Source: Rhodococcus qingshengii (GTDB taxonomy: Bacteria > Actinomycetota > Actinomycetes > Mycobacteriales > Mycobacteriaceae). From it: a DNA stretch of 64,000 bases. Both the position numbers and the translations under genes were made by a program. Each line of letters begins with the position of its first letter. Positions within the stretch are counted from its first letter, which is position 1. Location of the stretch: positions 175,626 through 239,625 of the forward strand of contig NZ_JAJNCL010000002.1 in the NCBI RefSeq assembly GCF_021025955.1. Direction: 5' to 3'. Shown here piece after piece: positions 1-11,600 of the stretch. The notes below the pieces were generated by a model. It did not search any database. It saw only the letters and a program-made list of their open reading frames with translations, and had not been told where the DNA came from.

Positions 1-59
1 CGATTGGATCGACTCGCCGGCGCCCCTGTGTTTCGGACGTTCGATATTCCAGCGCGAAC

Positions 60-680
60 CTACGGTGCAGCGAAGAGCGGGAACAGCTTCGGTCCGCCGT
101 CGGGGAGTACGATCTCCGAACCGACTCGAGACAGTCCCAGACGCTCCCAGAGCCTCAAGCTGCGCTCGCTCGACGCTTCTGCATAGACACCGACACCGTC
201 GGCGAGCCGCAGTTCGCGCAGCGCGCCGGTCACAGCAGCCCGCGCGCCGGTCCCCCGCGAGTGTGCGCGGACAGCGGCGAACATGACATGGCAGTGCGGC
301 GGAAGGTCGGTCGGGTGATGCTCGTCGAGCAGTTCCATCAGGACGCGGACGCGGTGACCGGTCGGCCCGGTCGCGGACTCGAGTCGGTCCAACAGAACTG
401 CACTCTCGTCGACGGTCGGCACCGCGTCGGTGGGCGTCGTCCAGACGACGACCGCGTCGTAGTCGCTCGAAGTAGCAACCATTCCGCCGCGATCGAGAAT
501 GTCTTCGGTGACGATCGCGAAAAATGAGTCCAGGTAGCGGCTACGTTCAGGCGTGTCGGTGGGTATTGCCCATTCGATGATCGGGTCCTGTGCGAAGGAC
601 GCCGTGAGCGTCGCAACGACGGCGTCGAGGTCGGGTTCACCGGTTACGATCGGTTCGGGTCTCATGTGGGCGGTGGTCAT
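60..680 (-). CDS. GNAT-family N-acetyltransferase, last gene of the PUFA-synthase-like operon
   Basis: About 206 residues. The start is the ATG at 680, preceded by a GGAGG-type ribosome site and overlapping the stop of the upstream decarboxylase gene by 4 nt (ATGA). The C-terminal half shows the GNAT pattern: a VRAHSRGTGARAAV acetyl-CoA loop, then VGVYAEASSERSLRLWERLGL, the usual sixth strand and helix. GNAT enzymes move an acyl group from acyl-CoA (sometimes acyl-ACP) to an amine. Sitting directly after a PLP decarboxylase, it may acylate the amine that enzyme makes; this is inference from position. The family is clear, the substrate is not. Confidence 0.85.
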   Translation of the reverse strand: MTTAHMRPEPIVTGEPDLDAVVATLTASFAQDPIIEWAIPTDTPERSRYLDSFFAIVTEDILDRGGMVATSSDYDAVVVWTTPTDAVPTVDESAVLLDRLESATGPTGHRVRVLMELLDEHHPTDLPPHCHVMFAAVRAHSRGTGARAAVTGALRELRLADGVGVYAEASSERSLRLWERLGLSRVGSEIVLPDGGPKLFPLFAAP

Positions 681-2119
681 ACGAATTCCTCCAAGGGAGC
701 GACGGCGGAGCTGTGCACTGAAGTGGCCTGTCGATGGGCGCCGACCAGCGCGTCTATGCACCGTTCGATGTCCGCGCTGTCGGTCTGCCAGTTGCAGACC
801 GACAGCCGTAGCGTGGGGTGACCGAACCACGTGGTGGGGCTGGCCCAGCCTGTCCCGCACCGCTGCACGGTGTCGACGATGCGGCCGAGGTGGCCCGCGG
901 CGTCACCGTCCGGAGCGTCGAATCGAACCAGCACCTGATTGAGCACGACGTCGTTGACGACTGTGATGCCCGGCTCGTCGTCGAGGCTCGACGCGAGTTC
1001 CCGTGCGAGGCGACAGCATCGGTCGATCAGGTCGGCGACACCGTCCCGGCCCAGATGTCGCAGGGTCGCCCACAGAACAAGGCTGCGCGCGCGTCGGGAC
1101 ATGTCCGGTGAATAGTCGACGGGATCTCGGTCCCCGCCGGTGGCGACGGTCAGATACTCTGCGCTGGTCCGTAGCGCCGCGCGGTGCGCGTCGGGGTGCG
1201 CGCACAGAGCGATACCGCAGTCATAGGGAACGTTCAGCCACTTGTGCGCGTCGGTCGCCCACGAATCCGCGGCGGCGAGTCCAGAAACATGACGGCGCAC
1301 GGTGGGTCCTGCGGCGGCCCACATACCGAATGCTGCATCGACGTGCACCCATCCCCCACGCTCATGCGTGAGCCGGCAGATCTCGGTCAGTGGGTCGACG
1401 GAACCGGAGTCGACATTGCCGACCTGAGCGCACACGATCAGCGGACCCGTCGTCGAGTCCAGACGATCGATGAACGCGGGCAACGACATCCGGCCCTGTT
1501 CGTCGACATCGACGGGGTACACCTGTCCGGCCATGCCCAGCAGACGAATCGCTCGCGACACCGTGACGTGGCAGCCTTTGCTGACCAGAATGCGCGGTGC
1601 CGGCGCACCGATCAGACCGTCGTCGTCGACGTTCCAGCCCGCGTCGGCGAGCACGGAGTGACGGGCCGCGGCGAGCCCCGTCAGGTTCGCCGTCGCACAG
1701 CCGGTAGTGACACCGACCGACACGCCCGACGGCAGCCCGAACAGGTCGATCAACCACCGCGCAACCGTCTCTTCGACCACCGACGCAACGGGACTTGTCG
1801 CGTACAGCGCGCCGCATTGATCCCATACCGACGTCAGCCACTCGGTGGCGACCGCAACGGGATACGCACCGCCCATGACGAACCCGAGGAAGGTAGGCGC
1901 TCCCGAGTGCAGCAGTCCCGGTTCGCCGCGCGAGACGAGTTCGGACACCACGTCGTGCGGTTCCTCACCGCGCCTCGGCAAGGGCCGAACGAAGTCCGCT
2001 CGCAATCGGTCCCGGTCTGCCTCGACCCGAGTACTGTCGGCACGGCCCTCCCGGACGTACCGTTCGCTGTAGCGCGCGATGGTCGTCAGCAGACTCGCCG
2101 TCCGGTCCGGCGCAGTCAT
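677..2119 (-). CDS. PLP-dependent amino acid decarboxylase (group II, glutamate/aromatic/diaminobutyrate type)
   Basis: 480 residues, normal for the family. The start at 2119 overlaps the stop of the PfaD gene (ATGA), so the longer in-frame extension upstream is not needed. The Schiff-base lysine lies in TDAHKWLNVPYDCG (Lys about 293), the cofactor-contacting aspartate in WVHVDAAFG (about 261) and the ring-stacking histidine near KGCHVTV (about 184). These enzymes decarboxylate an amino acid to an amine; the exact substrate (Glu, Asp, diaminobutyrate, Tyr, Val, others) cannot be read here. A decarboxylase inside a PUFA-synthase-like operon suggests that an amine is built into the final lipid. 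Confidence 0.9.
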   Translation of the reverse strand: MTAPDRTASLLTTIARYSERYVREGRADSTRVEADRDRLRADFVRPLPRRGEEPHDVVSELVSRGEPGLLHSGAPTFLGFVMGGAYPVAVATEWLTSVWDQCGALYATSPVASVVEETVARWLIDLFGLPSGVSVGVTTGCATANLTGLAAARHSVLADAGWNVDDDGLIGAPAPRILVSKGCHVTVSRAIRLLGMAGQVYPVDVDEQGRMSLPAFIDRLDSTTGPLIVCAQVGNVDSGSVDPLTEICRLTHERGGWVHVDAAFGMWAAAGPTVRRHVSGLAAADSWATDAHKWLNVPYDCGIALCAHPDAHRAALRTSAEYLTVATGGDRDPVDYSPDMSRRARSLVLWATLRHLGRDGVADLIDRCCRLARELASSLDDEPGITVVNDVVLNQVLVRFDAPDGDAAGHLGRIVDTVQRCGTGWASPTTWFGHPTLRLSVCNWQTDSADIERCIDALVGAHRQATSVHSSAVAPLEEFV

Positions 2120-3666
2120 CGCTGCGGCTCCGGCACGTAGTGTGCCGCAGCGGCAGGCAAGCGAACCCCCGCGCTCCGCAGAGACGCCACGCGAGTGGCG
2201 TGCGCACCTCCGAACATCATGTGGTGCGCGATGTCCGCGACACGACGATTCGTCGGCGCAGCGAGATGCGTACCGGCGACCCAACTGTTAAACGCGCCCA
2301 TCGCAGGCCCGCACCAAATCTGATAGTCGGCCGTGCGATCGGATTCTCCGCGGATGCTCCACCCCGACGACAACCCTAGGTACCACCGAAAGATCAGCGC
2401 CATCTTGCGCTTCGGGTCGCGTTCGGCGCCGGCGAGTTGACCAGGGTCGCGTTCGGTGAAGTAGTCCACGCAACCCGCCCACACGTCGTCGAGCGGTCGC
2501 GCGAAGATCGACTTCTCGAGATCGGCTCGGCGGACGGCTGGGATCGACTCGATGCCGTCGTATTCGCGGTAGGTCTCGTACAGCCGGTGTGCGCGCGCCG
2601 CGAACATCGTTCCGCGGCGCAGCACCTGCACCTGCACACCGAGCTCGAACATGTCCGACGACGGTGCCATCGTGCAGTCCGCGACCCCGGACGAGGCCAG
2701 GAGCGCCTTCGTCGTGTCCGACTGATCGGCTTCCACCGACGACTGGTTAATCGAGCCGGTCACGACGTACGCGGCGCCCATCGCGAACGCTGCGGCCACC
2801 GCCTGAGGAGTGCCGATGCCACCCGCTGCGCCGATCCGGACCTCCGATCGACCGGGTCGTTCGCGAGCGAGTCGGTCTCGCAGCATGATCAGGTCCGGAA
2901 GCAGAACTGTCAGTGGACGCCGGTCGGTGTGACCGCCCGAATCGGCCTCGGCGGTAATGTCATCGGCCATCGGAATGTGTTCCGCCCACTGTGCCTGTTC
3001 GGCGGTGATCTCGCAGGAGTCGAGCAATGCCCGAAGCAGCTTCGCGGGCGCCGGCCGGAGGAAATGCTCGGCTACTTCCGCTCTGGACACCTTCGCGATC
3101 ACCCGATGCCGCGGCTCGACGCGGCCATCACGGCCGAGCGCGAAGCCGCTGACTCGGTAGCGCACGAGTTGCGGCGTCAGATCCATGAAAGCCGACGCTT
3201 CGATACACGTCACCGCATTCCTGAGGCACGCGTCGACGATGGCCTTCTCGAGCGCGGGTTCGGTGGGACTATGGATGAGATTGCATGCGAACGGGGTGTT
3301 GCCGAGTGCCTGCCGAATAGTGTTCAGCGCCGCATCGATGCGGGCGGGAATCACCCCTGCGGCGCCGTAGGACGCGAGGTAGCCTGCCCGCGCGAGCGCG
3401 ATCACCATGTCCGGTGACGCGATACCGTTGGCCATCGCTCCGGCGGCGTACGAGTATCGCACACCATGGAACCTGCGGAACGTGCTGTCTCCCAGAGATT
3501 GTGGCGAGAGGGGGCCGACGGCGCTGAGCACCCGGGCGTTCGCCGTCATCGCCGGATCCGACGTTGCGCCGACTCCGTCTGCATCGGCGACGATCCAGCA
3601 CGGCGAGTCGAGGTCGAGCAGAACCGAACGCACGTCGCTGACGGCCCGTGCCACCACGGCGGTCAT
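2116..3666 (-). CDS. pfaD-like: PfaD-family trans-acting enoyl reductase (nitronate-monooxygenase fold)
   Basis: 516 residues, beginning at the ATG at 3666, which overlaps the upstream stop by 4 nt. The sequence follows PfaD of PUFA and polyketide synthases: an N-terminal helical part, an FMN TIM barrel and the glycine-rich stretch RIGAAGGIGTPQAVAAAFAM followed by YVVTGSINQ. The later DMFELGVQVQVLRRGTMF and PLDDVWAGCVDYF segments are also typical. In PUFA synthases PfaD uses NADPH and FMN to reduce enoyl-ACP in selected cycles. Here it would decide which double bonds survive. It is flanked by the dehydratase and decarboxylase genes in one translationally coupled unit. Confidence 0.92.
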   Translation of the reverse strand: MTAVVARAVSDVRSVLLDLDSPCWIVADADGVGATSDPAMTANARVLSAVGPLSPQSLGDSTFRRFHGVRYSYAAGAMANGIASPDMVIALARAGYLASYGAAGVIPARIDAALNTIRQALGNTPFACNLIHSPTEPALEKAIVDACLRNAVTCIEASAFMDLTPQLVRYRVSGFALGRDGRVEPRHRVIAKVSRAEVAEHFLRPAPAKLLRALLDSCEITAEQAQWAEHIPMADDITAEADSGGHTDRRPLTVLLPDLIMLRDRLARERPGRSEVRIGAAGGIGTPQAVAAAFAMGAAYVVTGSINQSSVEADQSDTTKALLASSGVADCTMAPSSDMFELGVQVQVLRRGTMFAARAHRLYETYREYDGIESIPAVRRADLEKSIFARPLDDVWAGCVDYFTERDPGQLAGAERDPKRKMALIFRWYLGLSSGWSIRGESDRTADYQIWCGPAMGAFNSWVAGTHLAAPTNRRVADIAHHMMFGGAHATRVASLRSAGVRLPAAAAHYVPEPQR

Positions 3667-5666
3667 CCGAGGGCTCCGCGGCGAATCGAGATGTCCGAAA
3701 GCTCGACAGCAAGGTCGATGAGCTCGTAGATGCGCAGACCTGGCTTCCACAACGACGCGTCGACGGTCACGATCACCGAGCCGTTCCTGCGCTCGACAGC
3801 CTTGATGTGCACCTCGAGTTCGCACTGCCGATCTGTGGGCAGGAACTGGCCGCGGTATTTCCACGTGAAGTCGATGTCGGCGGGGATCAGGAACTGCGGA
3901 TCTGCCATGCCCGAATCGAACCCGGAGTCGAGCATCCATTCCTGAACGGCCTGGATCGCCGTCTCCACACCGAGCGATCCGGGGATCACCGGGTCGAGGT
4001 AGAAGTGTCGTGCGAAGAACCAGTCATTCGGATCGATTCGGCGCACTGCGTGCAGGTAGCCCTCGCCGTGATCACCGCCACCATCGACGACGTCGACCTG
4101 ATCGAGCAGCGCCAACGTACCCTGCGAACACAGGCGCGCACCCGAAGTGTTGCGACGCGCAGCGATGTCGATCGTGCGAACACTGCTCGGCACGTTCGTT
4201 TCTCGCCATGTCGGCTTGTTCCGTCCAGCGTCGAGACCGGTCTGGTTGCCCAGTGCCTCGTCGCTGAAATAGCCGAACATCGTCTCACCACGGTAGAAGG
4301 CCTCGCCGTCGACCGACAGGGTGTAGTCGAATGTCTGAAGCGACGAACCTGGCAACATGGTCGTCGACAGCAACCGCGACGACTGCGCAATGGTCTTGTC
4401 GCGCAGGTCCACTTGACGAAGCACGGTCGCCGTGCCCCCGAGGTTACGCAGACTGAGGGTTTGGTTCGGGGCGGTGAGCGTGGGGCCGACGTACAAACCC
4501 ATCAACAGCGCCGCCTGCAGGGACGTCTCCATGTACACGAAGTGCGGCACCGAGTAGTTCGCGCTGTCGGCGTAGTACCACGAGTCGGCGGGCGAGTCGT
4601 ATTCGCTGTCGTACGACGCCAACCGGTCGAGGACCCCCCGCGTGCCGTCGAATCGACTGACGCGATCGACCAGCAGCAAACCACCGGTCGGCAGCCGTGT
4701 CGCCCGGTGTCCGGTGTAGTGGGCGAATTCGGGTCCGAGTGCGGCCCCCTGGTCCCCGCGTGCGAGATGCGCCATGTGGAACTCGTTGAGCAAGACCCTC
4801 TCTCCACCGTGGCCGATCCTGCCGGTCCAGTGATCGAGCGTGCCCCCGGTGCCGGGTCCGATCGCGGAACCCGGCTTGTCGGTGACGGTCATCGTGACAC
4901 TGACGCTCCGGCCGTCGCCCGCGATCACTTCAGCGATGACATGCGGCCGAGGAACGAGGTCCATCTGAGTGACGACGACGTCGAGTTCGGTCGAACCGGT
5001 CTCGAGCTGTGTCGGTGGGGTGGCCGTCAACAATGCGTCGGCCAGGCATAGATGCAGCCCGGCGAACACCGCAAAGGTCTCGACTGCCTGCACGGCCGCT
5101 GTCGTGGCGTCACCGTCGAATCGGGCGCGCAGGCGACCCCGACCGAGCGCACCGCCACGCAGATCGATGTCGGTGATCGCGGTCAGCGCCAGAGGCGCCG
5201 TCGCAGCGATGCGGACATCGGGGTTGGCTTCGGCTTGGTCGTAGTCCGTTCCGAACACGGCATCGATGTCGCCGCGCGAGAGCGACTCCAGCGCAGCTCG
5301 GTCGAGTGTGCAGCGATCGGTACGGGCAAGTGGTTTGAATGCTCCCTCAGGCGCCACCGCGACGGGTGCGACCGTGAGCGCTCGCAGCGGTGCGGGCGCG
5401 GTACGAGCGGACCGGAGGATCGCGTGCTGGACGCGCGTGTAGGCATCGAGGTGTGCGCGGTGCGCACCTGTGACCGCAGCCCTGATCTCGCGTAGCGGGT
5501 TCGGCCGTCCGGCAGCCGGTAGAAACGCCTTCGGGAAGAAGGCCGCCGGTGCGGATGACGCGGGAGTGGATGAAGTGGGGATAGATGTGGCGCCGACCGG
5601 GTCGAACGCCTCGCCGTCGAAGGCGAGCACGCCCTCGCCGAAGTCTCGTGTTGAGCCGTCGTTCAT
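3663..5666 (-). CDS. PfaC-like tandem FabA-type dehydratase protein
   Basis: 667 residues from the ATG at 5666, which overlaps the stop of the megasynthase gene (ATGA); an in-frame GTG 12 nt upstream is the alternative. Two hot-dog dehydratase units are visible. The first carries GHRATRLPTGGLLLVDRVSR and later PHFVYMETSLQAALLMGLYV. The second, near the C-terminus, carries HFYLDPVIPGSLGVETAIQA, the classical FabA/PfaC active-site pattern. Typical PfaC also has an N-terminal KS and chain-length-factor pair; these are absent, so this is a dehydratase-only version. It would perform dehydration and possibly 2,3-isomerisation on ACP-bound chains. Confidence 0.88.
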   Translation of the reverse strand: MNDGSTRDFGEGVLAFDGEAFDPVGATSIPTSSTPASSAPAAFFPKAFLPAAGRPNPLREIRAAVTGAHRAHLDAYTRVQHAILRSARTAPAPLRALTVAPVAVAPEGAFKPLARTDRCTLDRAALESLSRGDIDAVFGTDYDQAEANPDVRIAATAPLALTAITDIDLRGGALGRGRLRARFDGDATTAAVQAVETFAVFAGLHLCLADALLTATPPTQLETGSTELDVVVTQMDLVPRPHVIAEVIAGDGRSVSVTMTVTDKPGSAIGPGTGGTLDHWTGRIGHGGERVLLNEFHMAHLARGDQGAALGPEFAHYTGHRATRLPTGGLLLVDRVSRFDGTRGVLDRLASYDSEYDSPADSWYYADSANYSVPHFVYMETSLQAALLMGLYVGPTLTAPNQTLSLRNLGGTATVLRQVDLRDKTIAQSSRLLSTTMLPGSSLQTFDYTLSVDGEAFYRGETMFGYFSDEALGNQTGLDAGRNKPTWRETNVPSSVRTIDIAARRNTSGARLCSQGTLALLDQVDVVDGGGDHGEGYLHAVRRIDPNDWFFARHFYLDPVIPGSLGVETAIQAVQEWMLDSGFDSGMADPQFLIPADIDFTWKYRGQFLPTDRQCELEVHIKAVERRNGSVIVTVDASLWKPGLRIYELIDLAVELSDISIRRGALG

Positions 5667-8600
5667 GATTGGGACCACTGCCTCACTGATTCGCGGAACA
5701 TGTCGGACAGATCAGGTGTCGTGACTACTGTCACGTCGGAGAATTTCTGAAGCACGATGCCGTCGGCCCCGATTGCGGTGGCGTCGATGGTCACGTCGGT
5801 CGTCCCCGTTCGCGGGTTGTCGACCACCACCGCCCAGGGCTCCCCCAACGGAAGCGGTGCGTAGTAGTCGATTCGGCCGATGCCGAGGGGTAGGCACGCC
5901 GAGTTCAGCAGGCGATGACCGAGTACCGGCGGCCCCTGCAGAATGACGTCGGCGAGTACGGGATTGTGCAGCGCGCCCGCATACGCGCCGAGTTCGAGCG
6001 GCTCACCACCGAGTTCGCATTCGAGTACCAGTTCGGTGTCCGAGTCCGCGAGAACCCGGCGCATTCCGTGAAGCAATGGCGCGTGAAATTGCCTGGCGTC
6101 GCGGTACAACTCGTCGGCTGGTACTCCGGCACCGAAACGAGGTGCCCGGAGCCGAGGAGCCTGCACAGGAAGCCCGTCGAGATCCATGGTCGCAACGTAG
6201 TGCGAGATCGTCTTGGCTTTGTCGCCGCCGGTGACGAACACCCGAACGGTGCGGTCGTCGTCGGGTGCGACACGGATCTCGATCGATTCGATCGGGTGGT
6301 CGAACACGATCCCTTTGTGCACGTGGAAATCTCGGACAGTGGTGACGGTCCGGCCCGGGTATGCACGCTCGACGACGTTGATCATTGCGCCGAGACCGAA
6401 GGTCGCAGGAAGCACGGGGTACGCGCCGATTCGGTGCGCCTGAACCAGCGGATTCGTCTCCAGCTGCGCGAGCCGCCTGGTGGCGACGAAGGGTTCTCCC
6501 AGCGTCGGAGATCCTTCGGTCAGCGACGCGGCTTCCCCTACCAACACCACGACGTCGTCGCGGCGGTCAGGTGTGAACTGCTCGGCGAAGGCGCGTGCGC
6601 CGACACTGGGATCGAGCAAGGTCACACCGCGTCCGAGAAAGTGCGCGCGCAACTCGGCCGTGACCATCCCGCCGTCCCACGCGCCCCAATCGATCGCCGT
6701 CACGTGAAGATCGGGTCGGGAGGACACATGAGCTGCAGCGAACCGGGCGAGCGCCTCGTTCGCAGCCGCGTAGTCCGATTGCCCGGAATTGCCGTACAGC
6801 CCAGCGACGGACGTGAAGAGCACGATCCTGCGTAGGGGCCCCTGGCTCGTATCGAGCGCGGCCAACACGGCGCCGAGTCCGGTGATCTTCGGATCGAGGA
6901 CTCGGGAGATCTCGGCGACCGTCTTGGCGCCGATCGCCGAATCGGCGAGCACACCCGCACCGTGCACCACGACGGTGACCTCGGATGCCAGCGAGCTCAG
7001 GGCCGCTCCCACCGCGTCGACGTCGGTGACGTCGACCGCGATGTACTGTGCGCGATCGCCGAGGTCCTTCAGGCTCTCGGCGATTTCGCGGCCGGCCCGA
7101 ACCGCTGCACAGGCCCGTCCGATGTCGCGGGGTGTGGCCCCGGATTTGCCCATCACCGTCAGTGCTGCCGACTGCAGGCCCGCGTCGTTCACACCGTGCG
7201 CCCAGTCGGGTTCGGGGTCCGGGTCGGTGCGCCCGAGGAGGACGAACCGTGCGGCCGTATGTCGGCCGAGTTCGCGTGCGCACAGCGCCGTCACACCCCG
7301 CGCCCCTCCGGTCACGAGAACCACGTCGGACTCGGTCAATTCGGTGGCGCTCATGATCGCGGCGGGGTCGACAACCGTATACGACGACGCGCCGTGCAGA
7401 CTGGGTACGAGCGTCCAGCGGTCACCGTTGTCGTCGATCGCAACTTCGAGCGTGTCGATGGCTGCGTCCGATATTTCGACCAGCAGTGTGTCTACGAGAG
7501 CATCGGCACCGACAGCCGGATGGACGTCGATGTTGCGGCAGAACAGACCGAGCCGCTCGGCAGCAAGCGTTTTCACGATGCCCCCGACCCCGCCGATCAA
7601 CGCGCACACAGGGTCGACTGATCCGGCGAAACCAAGCGCTCCGTCGAGACGAGTCAAGGTCACGAATGCCGACCGGAGCCCGCCGGAGCGCTCGAGGGAC
7701 GCATAGGCGTACTTGGCGGCGAGTAAAGCCGCCGAGAGTCGATGGCTTGCCACAGACCACTCACTCGACGCACCTGCCACCACGACAGCGAGCGTCACGT
7801 CGGCGTCGAACACTCCCGCAACGGTTCTCTCGATATCGTTCGCGGTGCCGGTCAAGGGCACATGGTCGACGGACCAGCCGCGTTCGCTGAGCTCGCTCGT
7901 GAGACTGGCCGCATCGGTGCCATCATCTGTGAGGTCCAGAATCACTGCGGTGGCGCCGGTTACGAACAATCCTTCGATTCGGTCCACTGGAGGAAGAGCA
8001 GCGAGTTCGACGGTGTGCCGCGGCGAGGTCGCCGCGGCTTCAGCTTTTGGGTGGACATCACTCCCCGCGGCAAGGAGCTCGACGATCTGATCGAGAGTGC
8101 GCAACGTTCCGAGCTGCTCGGGCCCGAGACTGGGCAGCGACGGGAACCGTTCTTGCACAGCGCCCAACACCTGAACCCGCTTGATCGAATCGACACCGAG
8201 ATCGGCTTCGAGATCCATCGACGGATCCACCATCTCGACCGGGTAACCGGTCTTGTCGGCCACTACTTCGAGCAGGGCCTTGCGCAGTTGGTCGGCGCTG
8301 ACACCCGCGGCCTCCTCGGACACCGACACGACGGTCGGGATCTGAGCAGCCGGCTCCTGGGCCGCAGCGATCGATACGGTCGGTACCGGGACTGCAGGCG
8401 AAGCAGGCGCGATCGCAGCGGGTGCGGCCTCCTGTGTGTTGTGCTGTGCCACAATCGGTATCGATGCGGTCGAAGTCGCGTGTCGGAACGGAGCGGGGTC
8501 GGAGATTCCGCCCGCGATCTCCAGTTCGGCGATCCGCCCCAGGACCTCGGTCGCACGGGTGTGGCTATGACTGATCGCCACACCGTGGTCTTTGACCGCT

Positions 8601-11600
8601 TCGATCGCTCGGATCAATCCGTCGTCGATCCGGTCGGTACTCAGAGCCTCGGCGAGGTGGCGTGCGAGTTCGAGCTGGCCGTCGAGGTATCGGTCATGGG
8701 TGTCGAGGTGCGCGGCAAGGGGTGAGGACTCGTTTGTCGCTGGACGTGGATCGTTGGAAGGCACGGTCGTCTCCGAGGGTCGAGTTGCCTGAGGGGCGGG
8801 CGTGGGCTGGACAGGAGGAGCCGGAGCGGGAACTGTCGATGTCGTCGCAGCGGCGACGGTAGGAGTGAGTGCAGCCACTCGGTACCCATCGGCGAGTGCA
8901 TCGGCGTAGGCCGCACGACGGGTTGGCGGCACGTACTCAGGTGCGGACAGCGCGACTGTCATACCGCTCCCGGTGTGCGGAGCCGGCGGCGTCGAGGAGT
9001 AGCGGTTGGCGTGGTTCAGCGTCACACCCAGCACGATCAGCTGAGCGGCCGCACGCTTGAGCGCGAGGTCGCTGTTTCCGAGCGGGCCGATGTCCGTGGC
9101 GATGGCAACCACGTCGTCGCCCAGAGTGCGATGAACCAGCGAAGTAAGGACTTTCTTGGGGCCGAACTCGACGAACACGGTGCACCCGTTGGCGTGCATC
9201 GCTTCGAGCGATGCAACGAATTCGACTGGTTTGAGCAGTTGTTCGACGAGCATCGCGGCGTTCTCAGCGGTGTCGGATCCGTATTGGCGGTCCGGCGAAT
9301 TGGCGTAGACGGGAATGGACGGTGTTCCGACGCCGACAGCGTCGACTGCAGGTGCAAACGCATCGACCGCGTGCGCGACGTACGGAGTGTGAAAGGCGGC
9401 CGACACCGGGAGTTCACGAGTGGCGACACCACGTTCGGCCGCGTACGCGATCACCGCGTCGATCGCAACGCGCCCACCGCCGACAACCACCTGATCGGGC
9501 GCATTGTGGTTGCAGATCCAGACGTCGTCGATGTCCTGGACGATCGAGTCCACGACATCGCGGTCGGCAGCGACTGCGAGCATCGTTCCGTTGTCTTCGT
9601 CGGACGTCGGTGCCATCGCAGCACCGCGGGCACGCGCCAGAGTGAAGTAGTCGCCGGTCTCGAGTGCGCCCGACGCCCACAGCGCGGTCAGCTCGCCGAA
9701 GCTGTGGCCGGCCAGAGCATCTGCTTCGAAACCGAGTTCCCGGAAGAACTGGTACTGCCCAACCGATAGCGCGCCGATCGCCGGCTGCGCGAATTCCGTT
9801 CGACGCAAAGTGGCGTCGTGTCGCTCGCGAGTCTCGTTGTCGAAGACCGGCGGTGGGAACACGATTCGGCCCAGCCGTTCGGTAGCGTCCGCGAACGCTA
9901 CGTTCGCGAGGTCGAACGCCTCGGCAACCGGCGGCGTGTTGAGAAGAGCGTCGGTCCCCATGTCGACGTACTGGCTACCCTGGCCGGAGAACAGCGCACC
10001 AACCTTGATCCGGGGCAGTGCAGCCGCGCGGAAGAACAGACCCTCCGGATGACTCCACTGCTCGGACTCTCGATTGCGGATCAGTTGTGCAACGCCCAGC
10101 TCGCGCAGCTGCGCCTCGTCATCGACTGCGACGAAGCCGAGTCGCGCATGATCGCTCGGAATCTCGCCGCCGTCGACCGACTCACCGGAGCGGACAGCCT
10201 CGATCAGCGAGTCGACATCGGCGGCATGCCACACGTGAACACGGGGCACGCAGTGCAGCGGGCGTACGTCCGCGCGGGGCGCGTCGCTCTCCTCGAGTAC
10301 GACATGGAAGTTGGTGCCACCGAATCCCATCGCCGACACCGCAGCGCGGCGCACCGGTCGCTGCGGGTCACGAATCCACGGGCGCGTCGCGGTGTTCACG
10401 TACAGCGCTGCGTCCGAACCAATTCCGGAGTTCGGCGCATCGACGTTGATAGTGCCGGGCAGAACTTTGTGGTACAGGCTGAGTGCGAGCTTCATGAGAC
10501 TCGCGGTTCCCGCAGCGCCCTTGGTATGGCCGATCTGCGACTTCACACTTCCGACAGCGGCATACGACGTCTCGTCACCGGCGTCGCGCAACAAACCACC
10601 GAGCGCTTCGATTTCCGTTCGGTCGCCGACAGCGGTACCGGTCGCGTGCGCTTCGAACAATTCGACCGAGGCAGGTGAGCACTCGGCGTCGGCGTAGGCG
10701 CGGTCGAGCGCGATCCGCTGGCCTTCCGCACGGGGGGCGTAGATGCTCTTGGACCGCCCGTCGCTCGATGAGCCGAGGCCACGGATCACGGCGTAGATAC
10801 GGTTGCCGTCGCGCTGAGCGTCCGACAGTCGGCGGAGCGCAACCATGCTGATGCCCTCGCCGAGCAGCGTGCCGTCGGCTTGTGCAGAGAAGGGGCTGAT
10901 CTGACCGGTCGGCGACAGTGCGCCGACCTTGCTGAAGCACATGTAGATGAAGATCGAGTTCTCGGTGTCCACACCACCGGTGATCATCGTGTCGGCTCGA
11001 CCGTCCAGCAGTTCTGCGACAGCGGTCCGCAACGCTGCGAGCGAGGCGGCACACGCCGCATCCACCGTGCAGTTGATACCGCCCAGTCCGAACCGGTTGG
11101 CGACGCGACCCGCGACCACGTTGGCGAGCAGACCGGGGAACGAATTCTCTTCCCACGGCGCAAACGCTGCAGTGAACTTGTCTGCGATCGCGTTGACGTC
11201 CTCGGTCGACAGACCACAGCTGCGCGCCGCTTCTTTCAGGATTGGCGTGGACAACCGAGCGGCGAGCGGATGCATCAGTGGAACCGGTCCGGTCGTGCCG
11301 AGGACGACACCGGTGCGAACAGGGTCGTACCAGGACGATCCCGTCGCGCCGGCGTCGATCAGGAGATCACGAGCAACGCCCAAACTGAGCGTCTGCATCG
11401 TCGACGTCACTTCGAGCTGGTTGGGCGGCAATCCGAATTCGAGGGGATCGAAATCGACATCGGGGAGAAACGCTCCGCGGCGGGAGTAGGTCTTGTCGGG
11501 GGCAGTCCTGTCGGCGTCGAAATAGTCGTCGAGGCTCCACCGAGACGCCGGAACCTCCTCGGTGCAATCGACACCGTCGACGATGTTCTGCCAGTACTCC

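Noticed and set aside
3648..5051. 467-codon open frame on the plus strand
   Set aside because: Lies antisense to the PfaC-like gene; Arg/His/Val-rich translation without motifs, a by-product of GC-rich codon bias.
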